From: Phalacrocorax aristotelis
Taxonomy: Eukaryota; Chordata; Aves; Suliformes; Phalacrocoracidae
Direction: 5' to 3'
Assembly (NCBI RefSeq): GCF_949628215.1
Contig: NC_134280.1
Location: 45,906,621 to 45,970,620 of the forward strand
DNA length: 64,000 nucleotides
The notes under the pieces were generated by a model, which ran no database searches, was not told the DNA's origin, and saw nothing but the letters and a program-made list of their open reading frames with translations. Both the position numbers and the translations under genes were made by a program. Positions within the stretch are counted from its first letter, which is position 1. Every line of letters starts with the position of its first letter. Positions 48,721-60,728 of the stretch are shown here, in pieces.

Positions 48721-51700
48721 TATCTTTAAGAGCTATTGTGCAGAGGTAAAGTATAGAGTAACTTTGCCGAGTTATTCTAAATCTGGGAAGGTAGGCATTT
48801 TCATAAAGAACTGTAGGTTTTGTACACAACTGGTAGGATGCTTAAATGCTCAGTATATAGTATTTCAAGTAAAAAAATACTGTCTCTCCCTCTCCTCTCG
48901 CCTTCCCTATCATCAGTTGACATCGACGGTTGAAGGCCTTGGCAGAAAAACTAAATCACAGATAAAAAGTAATGCAAACAGAAAACCTAATCCTGCTGCC
49001 AAGGAGCTGAAGACCAAAATTTTTATTGACTTTAGCACAGGCCAGATTGGGCCCAGGCACACAGAAATCAGGACAAGTCACTATCTAAATTGTATGAGCC
49101 AACATAATGCGGTCTCAGGAGGCTAGGGAGAAGATTTCCCTTTGAAAACATGTCCACCCATATTTATGAAATGCTGGAGCTTCCTATGCCTAAGGGAAGG
49201 AGACAGTTCCCAAAACTCAACCTCCCTCACAGACCTGGATGTAAGTTTCCTGGACAGCTCCAGAAAATACATATATTTGGTTTTAGCAGATAGAGAAACA
49301 AACTTGAAAGTCCACATGCCTGTACTAGTTGCATCTATGTGCATGTGTACTTTTTCTGGAGACGTGGGCTGGAGAAATTAGTTTTTTGAACACTTGTGAG
49401 AACTGTTGCCTGTTCTTGCACCCTTCAGTTCAGATATCTCTTTACAGGTCACTGGTTTAATACCATGAGCAGCCACTGCTGTAGGGAGGCCACACTGCTG
49501 TATGCTGTCCTTCGTACTCTTACCAGAGGAATCTGTCAAGAGTTTTAAAAATCAGTACAAAGGCCTTGAATTGTCCTCTGGTACTGTAAGGAGACAACGC
49601 AAGAGGTGTAGCCTCAGCAGATGTGAATAGCAACATCACTGCATTTAGCTTTACTGGAGTTTTTTTTTTTTCCTCCAGTGGATTAATCTAATTTCCAGAT
49701 AAATTCAGTTCCCCATGACCATATTTGCAACTCAAAGGACAGGGACACAATCTGGTAGCTCTGGTCAAAACCACATCATTGTTTTTCTTTTGCTGCTATA
49801 GTTATTTAGGGATTTCAAAGGAGGACAGTCTACAAGGATCAGCTCAGCAAACTTAGGCTAGCTTCTGTTAACAAACCACAAGAGTCTCTGGCAGCCTGTC
49901 ACATGCATGTATGAAATGAAGATCAGGACAAGCATTCAAGAGGACACCACCAACTCCTTCCCACTGCTTCTGACAGCAGGTGTCCTGGGTGGTTCCCAAC
50001 GCCAGGGCACCGACTCAGCCTGCTGCCAGGCCTGCACCCATGATAAGAAAGAAATGGTGTCCTTGGGGAGGGAGAGCTGGATGCAAGGCAATGGATAGAG
50101 TTTCATTTCATCCTCAACCATGGAAGTAACCAGACTCTTGTTTCCATTGTATCTGTGAGGTCTCTGTTCATCCATGCAGTTCAGTGATCTCATTCTCACT
50201 GTTTGTCCCAAGGTAAAATAAATGTATGGATTTAAGGCAACAGAAGGTTTTTAGAACAAATCTCTTCTCATCCCTCAGGAAATCTAAAAAAATCATATTT
50301 CAGCTTTCTGTTTTGTTTAAATGGCATCACACAACTCCATTGCCCTCCTGGAAATATCACCCAAGAGCTACCTCAAATATGAGCTGGGAGAGTGCTGATC
50401 CAGTTGAAGTAAATCACACCGGTCATCCAGAGTGAACTGTTATTCCCATTCTCCTTCTAAAAAGAATATTAACCTAGTAAAAAATAATAATAATAAAGAA
50501 TAAAATGCTGAGTTTCTTGGAACTGGCTATCAGTCCACTGGGTCAATTTAAGGCTTTTAGTGTATATATTCCTTCAGTGCTGCTTGAGGCCTTGAAGAGG
50601 AACTACTATACCTTTCCCAACATTTTGCAGTGCCATGTGTTGTATAAAAAAAGAAATCATCTGGACATATCCCTGGACTTTCTTGTCCAGCCTAGCTGCG
50701 AGTCTTTCTGATTCCAGCTATTGGAATGCAATCAACCCAAACCCAGACAGCCCTCCTTCTGAACAGTTTTATCCACTTCAGGCGTTGCTTGATTTCTCCT
50801 TTTCTGAGTTGAGACATATACTGAGGAGTCAAATGGCTTGTGTAAATCACCATGATGTCATCAGGGCCATGCCAATTTCTATATGGTAAAAAATCCAGCC
50901 TGAGTGTTCAGTGCAGTAAGCCTGCCGTAGAGAATTCTGCTGGGAAGGAAGATGGGAAAAATGCAGAACAGGTTAAAAGATGTATCTTAACCCCTCTAGT
51001 ATATGGGGTCACAGGCTGATGCATTTCTTGAAACGAGTCAGAAAGTCACAAATACTATTCACAGAGCAGATGTTCTGCAGTTAATAGCAAAGACATGTTT
51101 GATTAATACTGTTTTGCCGGCAAATTTAACAGCCTTACCCTACAGAGCTGTAGGTTGCTCACCTAAATTTCTATTGAAGAGAAGAGTGAAAAGAAAGCAA
51201 AGGACCAGCTGCTAGGTGTAAAACTAGCGTTAGCCTTATTGAAACTGTTCATCAGCACTGAAGCCAATAGAGCAAACAATTTGTAAGAAGTCTGACATTT
51301 TCTGGCCCTCTTCTGGCTGCAAATACAGTTTTGATAATCATTGGCAAGGAGGTAAGAGCTGTTTCCACTTCTGTGAGCAGAAAGTTTGCTGCTGGGCAGC
51401 TCACCATTGCCATGAGCCTATTGCTTCCAGTAAAGTAGGCATGAATTCACATGCACCTATGCACACCTCCTGTGACACGTGTGTGACCAGGATTAATTCA
51501 AATGGAAGTAATCACATGAGCTCAAAAAGGGAGATAAGGAAGTGTTATTATGGGCAGCGATACCTTCACTGTTATCAGTGTGTTCAGGACCAAGTCTTGA
51601 TACTTGTGTTATGCCACTGAAAAAAAAACAGGCCCACTGGAAGACACTATGGGCATGAGTAATATATTTTGGCCCTCTGTGATTTGGGGTTTTTTTGCCT

Positions 51701-53239
51701 TTGATTGCTTGATATGACAAGATGCAATGCAGAAGCCCACTCAGATGGCATGGAAATTTTGCAGAGTCATAGACAGCACGAAGTCCCTTTTAAGAAAAGC
51801 GAGCCCTATACCTATTAAGGTGCTGTGAACACTTATTCAAACATTTATAATTTATGTCAAAATATAAGAATTAATATGACATAATAGATCCCGCTACTTC
51901 TGGAATTCATTACCATAATACTTAATTTATCAGATAACACTTTCCCAATGAACCTAATGTCATAAGCCAAGCATCACAGCGGAGGTTAGTTTTGTCCATG
52001 GGGACCTCAGTGTTGGATGTGAACTCAAGAGCGAGGTTGGCCTGACCACAGAAGGGATTGAAATCACCCCTGTGCCATCATAGCAGAACTGGTTGGTGGC
52101 AATTCAATGCCCTTGACCCACAGCAGTGAATCTTTCTGATTTCCCTCCTGAAACGTAGGGAGAAGTGAATACCATACATGGGTACTCAGAGACCAGAGCA
52201 ACCATGTAGAAAGGAGAGCACTGGTTGAGCTGGTAAGCTTTACAGGACCACTGGAGTCTGGCCTGAGTAAGTGTGTGCAGGCACTGATAATTCAGGGAAA
52301 CATTACAGGAACAATATGGTCAGTCTCTGAATCTGCCTGGGGTCTAGAGTGATCTGGGAAGAGGAGGAAATCTGGAAAATCCAGATCTTGCCACAACTGG
52401 ATTAATACGCACAAAGGCATAGACACAGCCATACTGGCATGTGCCCTGGACAGGGAACACAAGGCAAAGTGTGCCTTGCAGAAAGGACAACCCAAAAGTT
52501 TCTGCAACTTTTAAACCTGGTTATTCCTTAAGGCCATTGGCTTCTTCTGCTCTGATGCACAAAGATGAGTTTCACATGTTCTCCAAGCTTAGCCCATGCA
52601 GAGTTCACACGCACATGCTTACTGCGAGCCTGGGACACATCTCTCATTAGTTAGCAACCTGGTTACATAGTGCCGCTGCTCTCAGCACATTTTTGTTAAC
52701 CGCATCTGAATCAAGTCCAATTCAAGGGTTGCTACTTCTGGGTAAGCAATCAGAAGTTTAAATTGCATCTGGGTAAATATTCACCATTGTATGAGGGTTT
52801 AAGCTACTCTCACCGGAGTCAAGAGTAATCTCTTGGAACATGCATGCTGGTTAGGAAATGCCCGTGGCTTGTGTGGATGTACCACCGTCTGTCCGCATGG
52901 TTTCATCCTTTTTTGGTGGCAAGTGTGGGCTTAGTGCTGGTGCAAGCAAAGGACTGGTGCCTTCACAGAGAAGCAGATGCTCTGAAAGCTTTTCACAGCT
53001 CTGCCACGTACTTCAAACCTGACTGGCAACACCCCTAGTATTCTCCCCTGCATAATTTGGCCAAGAAATCTCAGTCTTTAACTTCCAGGCCTTATTATTT
53101 CAATCTCAAGCCTCTATATGCCACAGTCCTTCAGAGCATCCCACCACTGAGCCTGGCTTAACACAGGTACAGGTCCCTGTGGAGTGCTGCTGAAATATGC
53201 AAAGGGAGGAGGACATAACGAGAACCCATGGCAGGACAT
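48721..53239. other. Intergenic DNA, no gene seen
   Basis: No gene is supported. A T12 run lies near 49,660-49,672 and an AAT microsatellite near 50,481-50,497. Open frames are short and carry no domain. Confidence 0.5.
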
Positions 53240-53275
53240 CTGTAATTTAAGCCAGGATTTGAACCCAGGCCTTGG
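53240..53275 (-). mobile_element. Possible MIR head fragment
   Basis: GCCAGGATTTGAACCCAGGC at 53,251-53,270 equals the antisense tRNA-derived part of MIR (GAGCCAGGATTTGAACCCAGG) and includes a polymerase III B-box-like word (53,255-53,266). Flanks do not extend the match convincingly, so it is a short remnant. Confidence 0.4.
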
Positions 53276-54399
53276 CAGATGTCTAGGAGAATTTTGCCCA
53301 AGTGTGCTTGTTTTCCTCCTTTCTTTTTCCAAGTGTTTGTTTCCCAGTTTGCACTAAATTTTATTGAAAACATCAGGCTAATAGCAACGGGGAGAGAGGT
53401 TGAGTAGATTTTGCCTCTTTTTCCCTTTTCTTTCTGGAATGCAGCCATCAAAATAAACATTAAATGCAAAATGCTAGGGCTTGAGTTATTACTTGTGAGG
53501 GTGCTGGGAGGGAAATTTATAGCAACATTACTGTGTTTTGCTAGAAATCTCTTAATGCACTGAAGTGGAGAGGTGTGTGTGTTTTTTATTAAAATGTTAC
53601 ACTCTATAAATCTGAGCAGCGAGGAGGACACAGGTGGCCCTGGGGCTCAGCTGACTGGACTGTCATTTCTAACCTGGGGAAGGTCTGTCTGACCATCCTC
53701 CCGCCCCATCCCAGCATCAGCACAGCCGCAGGCCATCTCCATCCCAGACTTGGATGGCTGTGGAGGGTCCTCAATTGTTTCATTGCTCTTACTGTTGTTG
53801 CTGTTGGGTTTGCTCTCTCTTTTTTGTCCTTCTGATCTTTAAGCCACCAAAGATGGCTTAAACAAGATGGACAAACAAATCACACTAAGTCATTGCTCCT
53901 GCCTTGAGAGTGAGTTTCCTAACAATGCTGTTCAGACATTTATCTTCTTTGACCTTTCTCAGTGAGTTTCTCTCGTGATCTGGCTGCAGTTGTGTCCTGT
54001 TGAGGTTTCATGGGTGGATAACCTCAAAAGCTGAGGATAGCTGCTGGGCAGAGGTCTCTCACTGTGGCTGAGCAAGGTTGTTGGCCATGGGGTGCACATC
54101 ACCAGGGTTTCTGACTCAGTAGTCTAAACCACAATGGTCTGATTTCTGTCTGAGCTGCTGCAGCTTTCACTGGCTCCAGCAGAAGGTGAAGAAGCTCTGG
54201 ACCTGGGGAAATACCAGCCACTTGTGTCCCTGTGTCTGTCAGTAGATCAGGTACTTCTGCCTGAAACGCAGGGTCCATCTGAGCCACCCACCTGGGAGGA
54301 TGGCTGGTGCTGCTGAGCTCCTCACTAGAGAGAGGGGCAGAGACCCACAGGACTCCGGGGCTCTTTCCCAGCTCCCAGCAGATTTTGTGGCTTAATATG
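53276..54399. other. Intergenic DNA, no gene seen
   Basis: The 157-codon minus-strand open frame at 53,158-53,631 runs through the MIR-like fragment and has no recognisable domain. Nothing else is evident. Confidence 0.5.
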
Positions 54400-54475
54400 G
54401 GTTCGGGCAATCACTTGTTCAAGACTCAGTTTTTCTGCTATAAAACAAGGGCACTTCCCTTATTGTGAAACTTTA
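54400..54475 (+). mobile_element. MIR SINE core remnant
   Basis: 'GGTTCGGGCAATCACTTG', 'TTCAAGACTCAGTTTTTCTG' and 'CTATAAAACAAGGGCA' follow the MIR order CTTGGGCAAGTCACTTAA, TCTGTGCCTCAGTTTCCTC and ATCTGTAAAATGGGGA. Partial, in plus orientation, just before the CpG-rich ALX4 domain begins. Confidence 0.65.
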
Positions 54476-55299
54476 GAAAAAAGTAAGTGGCATCCTCATG
54501 GGATGTACATCCAGACAAGTCCTCAGCCTGCTCCACTGCTTGCAAAATTTCTTGGATCTATAAGAAAGAGCAACCCTGGGCCATCCCATGGAGGGAATCT
54601 GTGAACCCTGTGAACCAATTCCCCCTTAATAAGGCATGGCTCTGACACAATCAGCCTCGATCAGGTTTTTTGAGGGAGCTGAAAAAAACCGAAAAAACTA
54701 AGGAAAATGAGCGTTCCTGGAAGGCTTAAAAAAATAAACAAGCAAACAAGTAAAAGAAAAGGTCACAGCTATGGTCCAGGAGACTCAGAGAGCAGCTTTA
54801 AGCCCCTGCTAGGAATCACATCTGCTCGGAGATCCCACCGCAGTGGCTGTGAGACCCGAGAGTGCTGGGAAGTTGAGTCGGTGGGGGTGGCAGGCCCAGG
54901 GCCGGGGGTGTGTGTGGTGTGCCCGGGGGGGGCCCCGAGCTGCGGGGGTCTCCCGAGAGAAGAAGCCCTGCGAAGAAGCTGAGCACGTTATTTGAAAACC
55001 CCCCTTGTCCTGCTCCTCTCCCTTTTCCAGCCGTTTCTGGAAGGCACTTTTCCACGGCTCGCCTCAACTTTCCCCCCCCCCCAAAAAATCAATGTTCCCC
55101 TTCCTGTACGCCTCCCCGAATGAACCTGCTGAAGAAAGAGGGGTTTCCTCCGGCTCCACTTCCCTGAAAACCGGCGCTCCTAGCAGCGGGATGGGGGCAA
55201 AGCCACTGCCGTGGCCGCGGGGCATGCGTGGGAGCGCTCCCCGCCCGGGCCGGGAGCTCCGAGGAAAGCTGCAGCCCTCACCGTGGGCGCCTTAGCCGT

Positions 55300-55470
55300 G
55301 CTGGGTCAGTAGATATCACAAATCACATGGAAGATCACTTTGTGCATGGTGCACTGACCGCCTAATGTGTTGCTTTGATTGGGACGTAATTATAACGAGA
55401 AAAAAAAAATCGTAACGGTTATTATTCTTAGCAATGGATCAGGAGTTGCGTTATTTGAGGAGATATGTTC
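55300..55470. promoter_or_regulatory. AT-rich candidate element inside the CpG domain
   Basis: A sudden AT-rich island in the CpG domain. It holds CTTTGAT (55,373-55,379, TCF/LEF-type), TAATTA (55,387-55,392, homeodomain), TAACGGTT (55,413-55,420, MYB-type) and CAATGG (55,432-55,437, SOX-type) within about 65 bases. The motif cluster is seen directly. Enhancer function is inference. Confidence 0.35.
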
Positions 55471-56677
55471 TTGTTTGGTTTAGGGATGGTTTCGGGGAGC
55501 TGCTTGGAGATTGCAACGAGAAAGGTGGATTTTTTACAAAGGACCCGGGGTGAAAATATCTGTCGGAGCGTAAGGCAAGGAGGGGAACAAACGAAACTCA
55601 GCGGCTGGGCGGGAACGGGGCCTCCCCATCGCGGCGGCCGAGGGCTCGCCTTGCCCCGAGTGCCTCATATTTGTAATTAAAAATATCCACGCTTCCCTGG
55701 GAGCGCTTTTCATCCGCCCTCAGCAGCAGGCACCAGCTGCTCATCACGGAGGGATGCTGGAAATGGGTCGCCGGGCTGGAGCACAGCCATCCGCGGGACC
55801 CGGGCGGCGGGGCCGGTTCTCAGCACCAGGCGTGCCTGGCCGGGGGACGAGCTCCCTTACACAGTACCCCCCCTTCGCTCGGCCTCCCCGCCTGCCCCAG
55901 CCTGTGCCCCGGCCCCGCCAGGGGCTGTCCCGGCTCGTAAAGGTCAGGGGGAGCCGCTCTGACAGGTGCACCAAATGCTGCTGGATTCCTTCGGCTCGAA
56001 GCCCCCTTCTCCTTGGCCTCTTTGTTTCGGGAGTAGGGCAAAGAGGACATTCCCAGGCCGGCGCACCCCACGGGGAAATGCTTCCTGCCGCGGCGCATCG
56101 CCGCTCCCGGCCCCCGAAAGGTCACCGGCGCCCGGGGCGCTGCCCTTGTCTCCTCCGCTGGGCACTTGGGGCGGTGGGTCCTCCCGGCCGGTACCCAGGG
56201 CCGGTGCCCAGAGCATCCCTCGGCTCCTCCGGGCTCTCCCCTGCAGCCTCCCGGGGTAAGCCCGGCCGCCAGACTTCACGCAGAGCCTGCGAGCCGCCCT
56301 GCCTTCCCTCCGCTGGGGCTTCAGATTCAATCAAAAAACAGCCCCCGAATTCAGAGCGCGGGCTGGCAAGGTCATGGGCAAAAGGACAGTATCGAGGAAA
56401 TTAATAAGTGGATTTTTTTCCCCCCGCAGGAAGGAATTTATAGATAGCCACTGAAACCTCCAACCCTGGGATGGCATATTAGACACAACTCCCCCCCCCC
56501 AAACGGGGGTTCGGGGTGCTTAGAAGCTGGACGGAGTGTGCGGCAGCGCTGTCACCCAGCCTGAGCCCAGCCCAGAGTCAGAGGGAGGCCGCCCGTCTGA
56601 GCCTAGCTAAGCCCGGGCCGCGGCAACCGCGGCGGCGGGCTGCGCTCTGCCGGGCGGGTCCCCTGCTCCGCCTTCCC

Positions 56678-56703
56678 ATTGGCTTTCACGTAGTGGCGTC
56701 ATC
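56678..56703 (-). promoter_or_regulatory. NF-Y CCAAT box with nearby CRE-like site
   Basis: The minus strand reads AGCCAATGGG, a full NF-Y consensus, and 15 bases away ATGACGC (56,697-56,703), an ATF/CREB-like half site. NF-Y followed by CRE at this kind of spacing is typical of CpG promoters. It could drive an upstream or antisense transcript or be a distal part of the ALX4 promoter. No transcript is visible from sequence. Confidence 0.3.
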
Positions 56704-57866
56704 GGGGGGGCCCGCGAACGTGATGCCAAAAGCAGTGATTTTTTCGGTTCCATGTTTTTCTGGTGGGAGGACGGGACCGAGGGTTCCGGGGTGCTCCGCG
56801 GATTCCGGGCGCTGCTGCCGCCCCGCCGGCCGTCTCCGGCCGCCGCGGCTGCCTGCGGCCGCGCTGAATAAACGCCCTCCGCCGCCTGCAGCTTGAAGCG
56901 AGCGCGGCACTGCCTGGGAAAGAAAACAAAATTAAAAGAAAAAAAACAGAAAAAAATATTTTTTTTAAAAAAAGCCATTTTGCCAGAAAGCCTGAACCGG
57001 GCCCCTGCGGCCCGGAGCGGGTCGCCGAGCCAGACCGGCTTTAGGTCGCCGGGAGTACCCCCGGGCCGTGCCAGCGGAGCAGCCCCACTCCTGCCGCTCC
57101 TCCCCCACGTGCCCCGCAGGGACCCTCGCCTCGCTCCCTCCCCCCCGAGCGGGCATCGGGGATCCCCTGCTCTCCGCAGCGCCCGGCAGCCCCGGCACCC
57201 ACCCGAGGTCCACTTGTCCGCACGCAAGGGACCACGTCCGTGCCGGGTTTTGGTGAAAAGGTGCACAGATGTATAAAGACACGCGTTGCAGACGGGGCTA
57301 TGCGAACTTATGGGTCCTCAGGGAGCAAACCGTCCCCAAAGCAATAGGGAGGGCCGGTCTGCGGGGTTGCGCGGCCGGGGGCTGCGGGGCGAGAGCCTGC
57401 GGAAAGCGGAGCCCGAGAGCAGGCTTTGTGCCTTGCTCAAGTGCCGTGGGCTCAGGCTTAAGAGGCAGCGGGAGGACTTCGGAGGACTGGGGGAGAAGGG
57501 CTTCGCCCCCCGGCGGGGCAGGGGCCAGCCTCGCCCGATTCAGAGCCTCCTCCTTCCCTTTCCCCGGGAAGGAGAGGAGCGGGGTCAGCTCCATCTCTCT
57601 GTAAGCGCCTTCGCGACACGAAGAATGTGTTTTAATAATATTCGTCATCGGATATAAATATGTATACGTTTATCCCCAAGAAAAGCCGGTGCCCGGCGAG
57701 ACCCAGAGCGCAAGGCGACAGGTACCAGCAGGGACTGTGGCTAGGCAAGCTCCGGTCCCGAAATAAAGATGCAAACGTCGTCCCGCTGGGAAGGAAAAGA
57801 TTAAAAAAAAGAAGATGGGGAGATCAACACGAATATTTTTCCCCCTCTCTCCCCCAGCAGTGGTGT

Positions 57867-57875
57867 TATAAATAG
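57867..57875 (+). promoter_or_regulatory. TATA-like box
   Basis: TATAAATAG is a strong TATA-box match located 4.2 kb upstream of the ALX4 start codon in GC-rich surroundings. No Initiator or splice evidence supports its use. Confidence 0.2.
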
Positions 57876-58820
57876 GTCGCCTTCAGATCTCGGCCGGTAC
57901 AAAATAAGCCCCAGCTCTGAAGTGGCCCCACAAAACAACCCAATGGGGGAAAAAAAACTGGAGGCGGTTTCCAAGAGCGGGGCTTTGCCAAAGAGCCGGG
58001 AGGGAATGGTGTGAAAGATCCCCCCCTCTACATCTCCCTCCCCAGTGAAATGAGCCCACTTCCTGAACCGAGGTACTCAGCCTCCCACCCCCCGGATGAA
58101 GCGGGGGGGACCTGGGGTGCTGGACCCCGGACCCCGCAGCCCCGCCGGCTGCGGGCACCGGCACTGGCCCCGGGGGGCCGGAGCCCAGGGACGACGGTGG
58201 AGGCTTGGCGGAGGGACTACACGGCGGGTTTCTCCTGGCCGTGGCTGGGAAAGCGGAGAAGCGCATTCCTGACTCCTTCTTCTCCTCCTCCGGGCCCCCT
58301 GCGAAAGCCGGGCTCGTCCCCGCCACCTCCCCACTGCCCGCTCGCTGCAGCCCCGCGCCCGGTGCGCGGGGACCAGCGAGCAGCTCTGCCTTTTCCCTGG
58401 ACATGACACGAGCCCGAGTGTCTAAATCGCACGGGAAATAAAAGATTTCTTCCTTTCAGGGAGGGAGATGTAGGATCCGACCGCCACCGCCTGCCCCTCG
58501 CACCGGGTTCTCATCCCGGAGCGACGCCCGCTCCTGCCCCGCTGGAAAAGAAACGGCTCCTCTGAAAAAAACCAGGCAGGGCTGCCCTCGGTTACTCCCT
58601 TCTCCCGGGGATATCGCCGGGAGGGGACACTTGGGTCTCCCGGGGCTGGAGACCTGGGCGATTCCCCTAGCAGTGATTTGCTCTGTGGGAGCTGCCGTCC
58701 CTTAAACACGGGACCTGTTGGGTCTTACCTGGGCTCCGCAGCCCTTCCCCGTGTGGGGAGGGACCCTTGGGACTGACCCCTTCCAAAACCAACAGCGACT
58801 CGACCTGAAAACGGTCTCGA

Positions 58821-58828
58821 TATAAAAG
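58821..58828 (+). promoter_or_regulatory. TATA-like box
   Basis: TATAAAAG, an ideal TATA-box word, sits in GC-rich DNA 3.3 kb upstream of the ALX4 start codon. About 30 bases downstream lies the grainyhead-type palindrome described separately. Confidence 0.25.
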
Positions 58829-58855
58829 CACGGAAAAACCCCGTACGGAATCGGT

Positions 58856-58863
58856 AACCGGTT
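58856..58863. promoter_or_regulatory. Grainyhead-type palindrome
   Basis: AACCGGTT is the core palindrome bound by grainyhead-like (GRHL) factors, here within GGTAACCGGTTGCC. GRHL proteins act in surface ectoderm and craniofacial development, processes in which ALX4 also acts. The link is inferred. Confidence 0.3.
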
Positions 58864-59844
58864 GCCGCCGAGCGCAGACATTTCGGCCGCTCTTTCGCCC
58901 CTTCCCTTTTGGACTCGGTGTAGAGACAGAGGGGTTTGGGAGTCACTCGGAGGGAAAAATTGTGAAGTCGGGTTTTAAGTGGTGCGTGTCCCTTTTTGTT
59001 TGTGCTCCGACGCTCCTGGATCCTCCAGGATGCAACACTTGCCCCGCAGCCGGCAGTTCCCCGCTTGCCGGTGCGGCGGGACCGCGAGGGCAGAGCCCCA
59101 CGGCCGGACCGACAGCCAGTCCCAGCGCCCGGTATAACGTGGAAGGCGGCTGCAGGCTTTCTGGTTGCTTTTATGTTCACAAGGCTCCGCTTCCAGCTAA
59201 CGGGGGGCTGAGGCGGGGGGGTCCCCGCCAAACTTGCTGGAGGGATTTCAGGCAAAACCCAACCCAAGCAAACGAAAACAGTCAAGAAAAACGATTTCCC
59301 GGTTATTCGTGTCCCCACTCCACACACACACACCGTCAGATCTCCGGGTATTTGCGAGCACACTTTCCCTCGGTAACGATTCCCGAATTAACCTCCCGCT
59401 TCCAGGGACACAAATTGGCCATTAGAGAGAGGGTTTTATTGCGGTCTTTCCGCCGGGATGCGGATTAGCTGTGATTGGGAACTAATGGATTTTTCGTTAC
59501 AGTTTAATGCAAGGAGGGGCTGGGGGAGCGCTCCGGCCAAGGCAGACCCCGGGCAAGCCTTCCTTAGGCTCGGCCACGCCTGGGCGGCTCTGCGAGCCCC
59601 CGCACCGCAGCGCTTCTGGAAAAAAAAGATAAATTTAAAAAGAAAAAAAATCTCCTGCCCGATCCCGGAATCCCTCCTTTTAGTTTTTGTCGTCGTTATT
59701 GCTGTTATTTAACTTTGCCGACCAGAAATCCCGAGGCCGAGTATAACGCCGCAACATCGAGGGCTGCCCTCACATAATTTCTTTCCGCTTGCTTCTTCGT
59801 TCGCCAAAATAATTGCTCGGGGAAATAACTAGTCGGAAAGCGCG

Positions 59845-59898
59845 TATTTAAGGCGTTCGCACCCCCAAATACTGTCCTCCATCAGCGCGGCGGTGAGT
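59845..59898 (+). promoter_or_regulatory. Candidate upstream promoter and splice donor
   Basis: TATTTAAG (59,845-59,852) is TATA-like. About 40 bases downstream GCGGCG is followed by a perfect donor, GTGAGT (59,893-59,898). A short non-coding first exon starting near 59,875 and spliced to a TTTTAG acceptor just before the ALX4 start codon (62,076) would be consistent. A single donor-like word is weak evidence. Confidence 0.25.
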
Positions 59899-60316
59899 CC
59901 TCTGCGGCTGAGCCGGGGATGGGAGGGTCGGGGTGCTCCCGGTCCCCGGACCCTGCGAGAAACTCCGGGTACCGGTAGCGCCCCGGTTCCCCCGGCCGCC
60001 CCGAAGTGGTTTTTAGAAAGACTCTCATGCACTGAGTTGGTTTGGTCTTTTATTAAGTCGTGGACAAGTGAGAGAGAGCGGGCTGCGGTGGAGTGGGGGA
60101 GTTTGGGAGGGGAGAGAAGAAACGACAAGACAAGAATTAAGCAAGGTAGTAAAGAGAAGAGGGAAGGCAAATCCGCTGAAAATTTTCTTGGACCAGAAAG
60201 CTGAGCGACCGCAGTGCTGCTCTGAGAGAGACTCGCAAAATAGTTTGAAAACAAGTAAATGAATCCGTCTCTGGCTGGTTTTTAACGGCGACCTCGCTAG
60301 AAACCCCTTCTACATC

Positions 60317-60350
60317 GGGGGGGGGGGGGGGGGGCGAGGGGCGGGGGGGG
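60317..60350. repeat. G18 run and second G tract
   Basis: Eighteen consecutive G (60,317-60,334) followed by CGAGGGGC and eight more G (60,343-60,350). The plus strand can form G-quadruplex structures. Confidence 0.9.
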
Positions 60351-60522
60351 CTGTTCTTGTCAGATCCGAGCTAATGAAAACGGCGGTGCTGGTCTTGCTC
60401 ATGGAGCAAAGCCCTGGGGGGCAGCGGCGGCCACGGCCCCCCCCCTCCGACCTGTCGTCCCCGAGGGCTGCACCCCTGGCCTGCCACCCCCCAAAGCCCC
60501 AGAACGGCATCCCTCTCCCCCG

Positions 60523-60534
60523 CCCCCCCCCCCC
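60523..60534. repeat. C12 run
   Basis: Twelve consecutive C, about 190 bases downstream of the G18 run. The two tracts are complementary and could in principle pair. Confidence 0.9.
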
Positions 60535-60728
60535 GCGCACCCAGATACACACAGAGATGAAAGCCACGAGTCTCCCCGCTCTCTGCACAGGGGGGAGGAA
60601 GCCGGGGAGGGTGGGGGGTGACAAAGGAGGACATACGGGCCGGGCCCCGGGGGGACCCTGCGGGGTGACCCCAGCGTCGCCGGTGCCCCCGCTCCGCCGC
60701 GGCCCGCGCTCCCGAAGGAGTTAAGGGC

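Noticed and set aside
53255-53266. tRNA B-box-like word GGATTTGAACCC
   Set aside because: No A box or cloverleaf around it. Better explained as the tRNA-derived head of a MIR element.
53158-53631. 157-codon minus-strand open frame
   Set aside because: It runs through a probable MIR fragment and has no known domain.
1-54800. Coding exons of the neighbouring gene CD82
   Set aside because: No open frame on the minus strand resembles a tetraspanin. The gene is presumably farther left.
55754-59363. Open frames of 200 codons or more on both strands (55,754-56,404; 56,607-57,266; 58,725-59,363)
   Set aside because: CpG-rich DNA rarely contains stop codons. The sequences are arginine-, proline- and glycine-rich, overlap in all frames and show no family.
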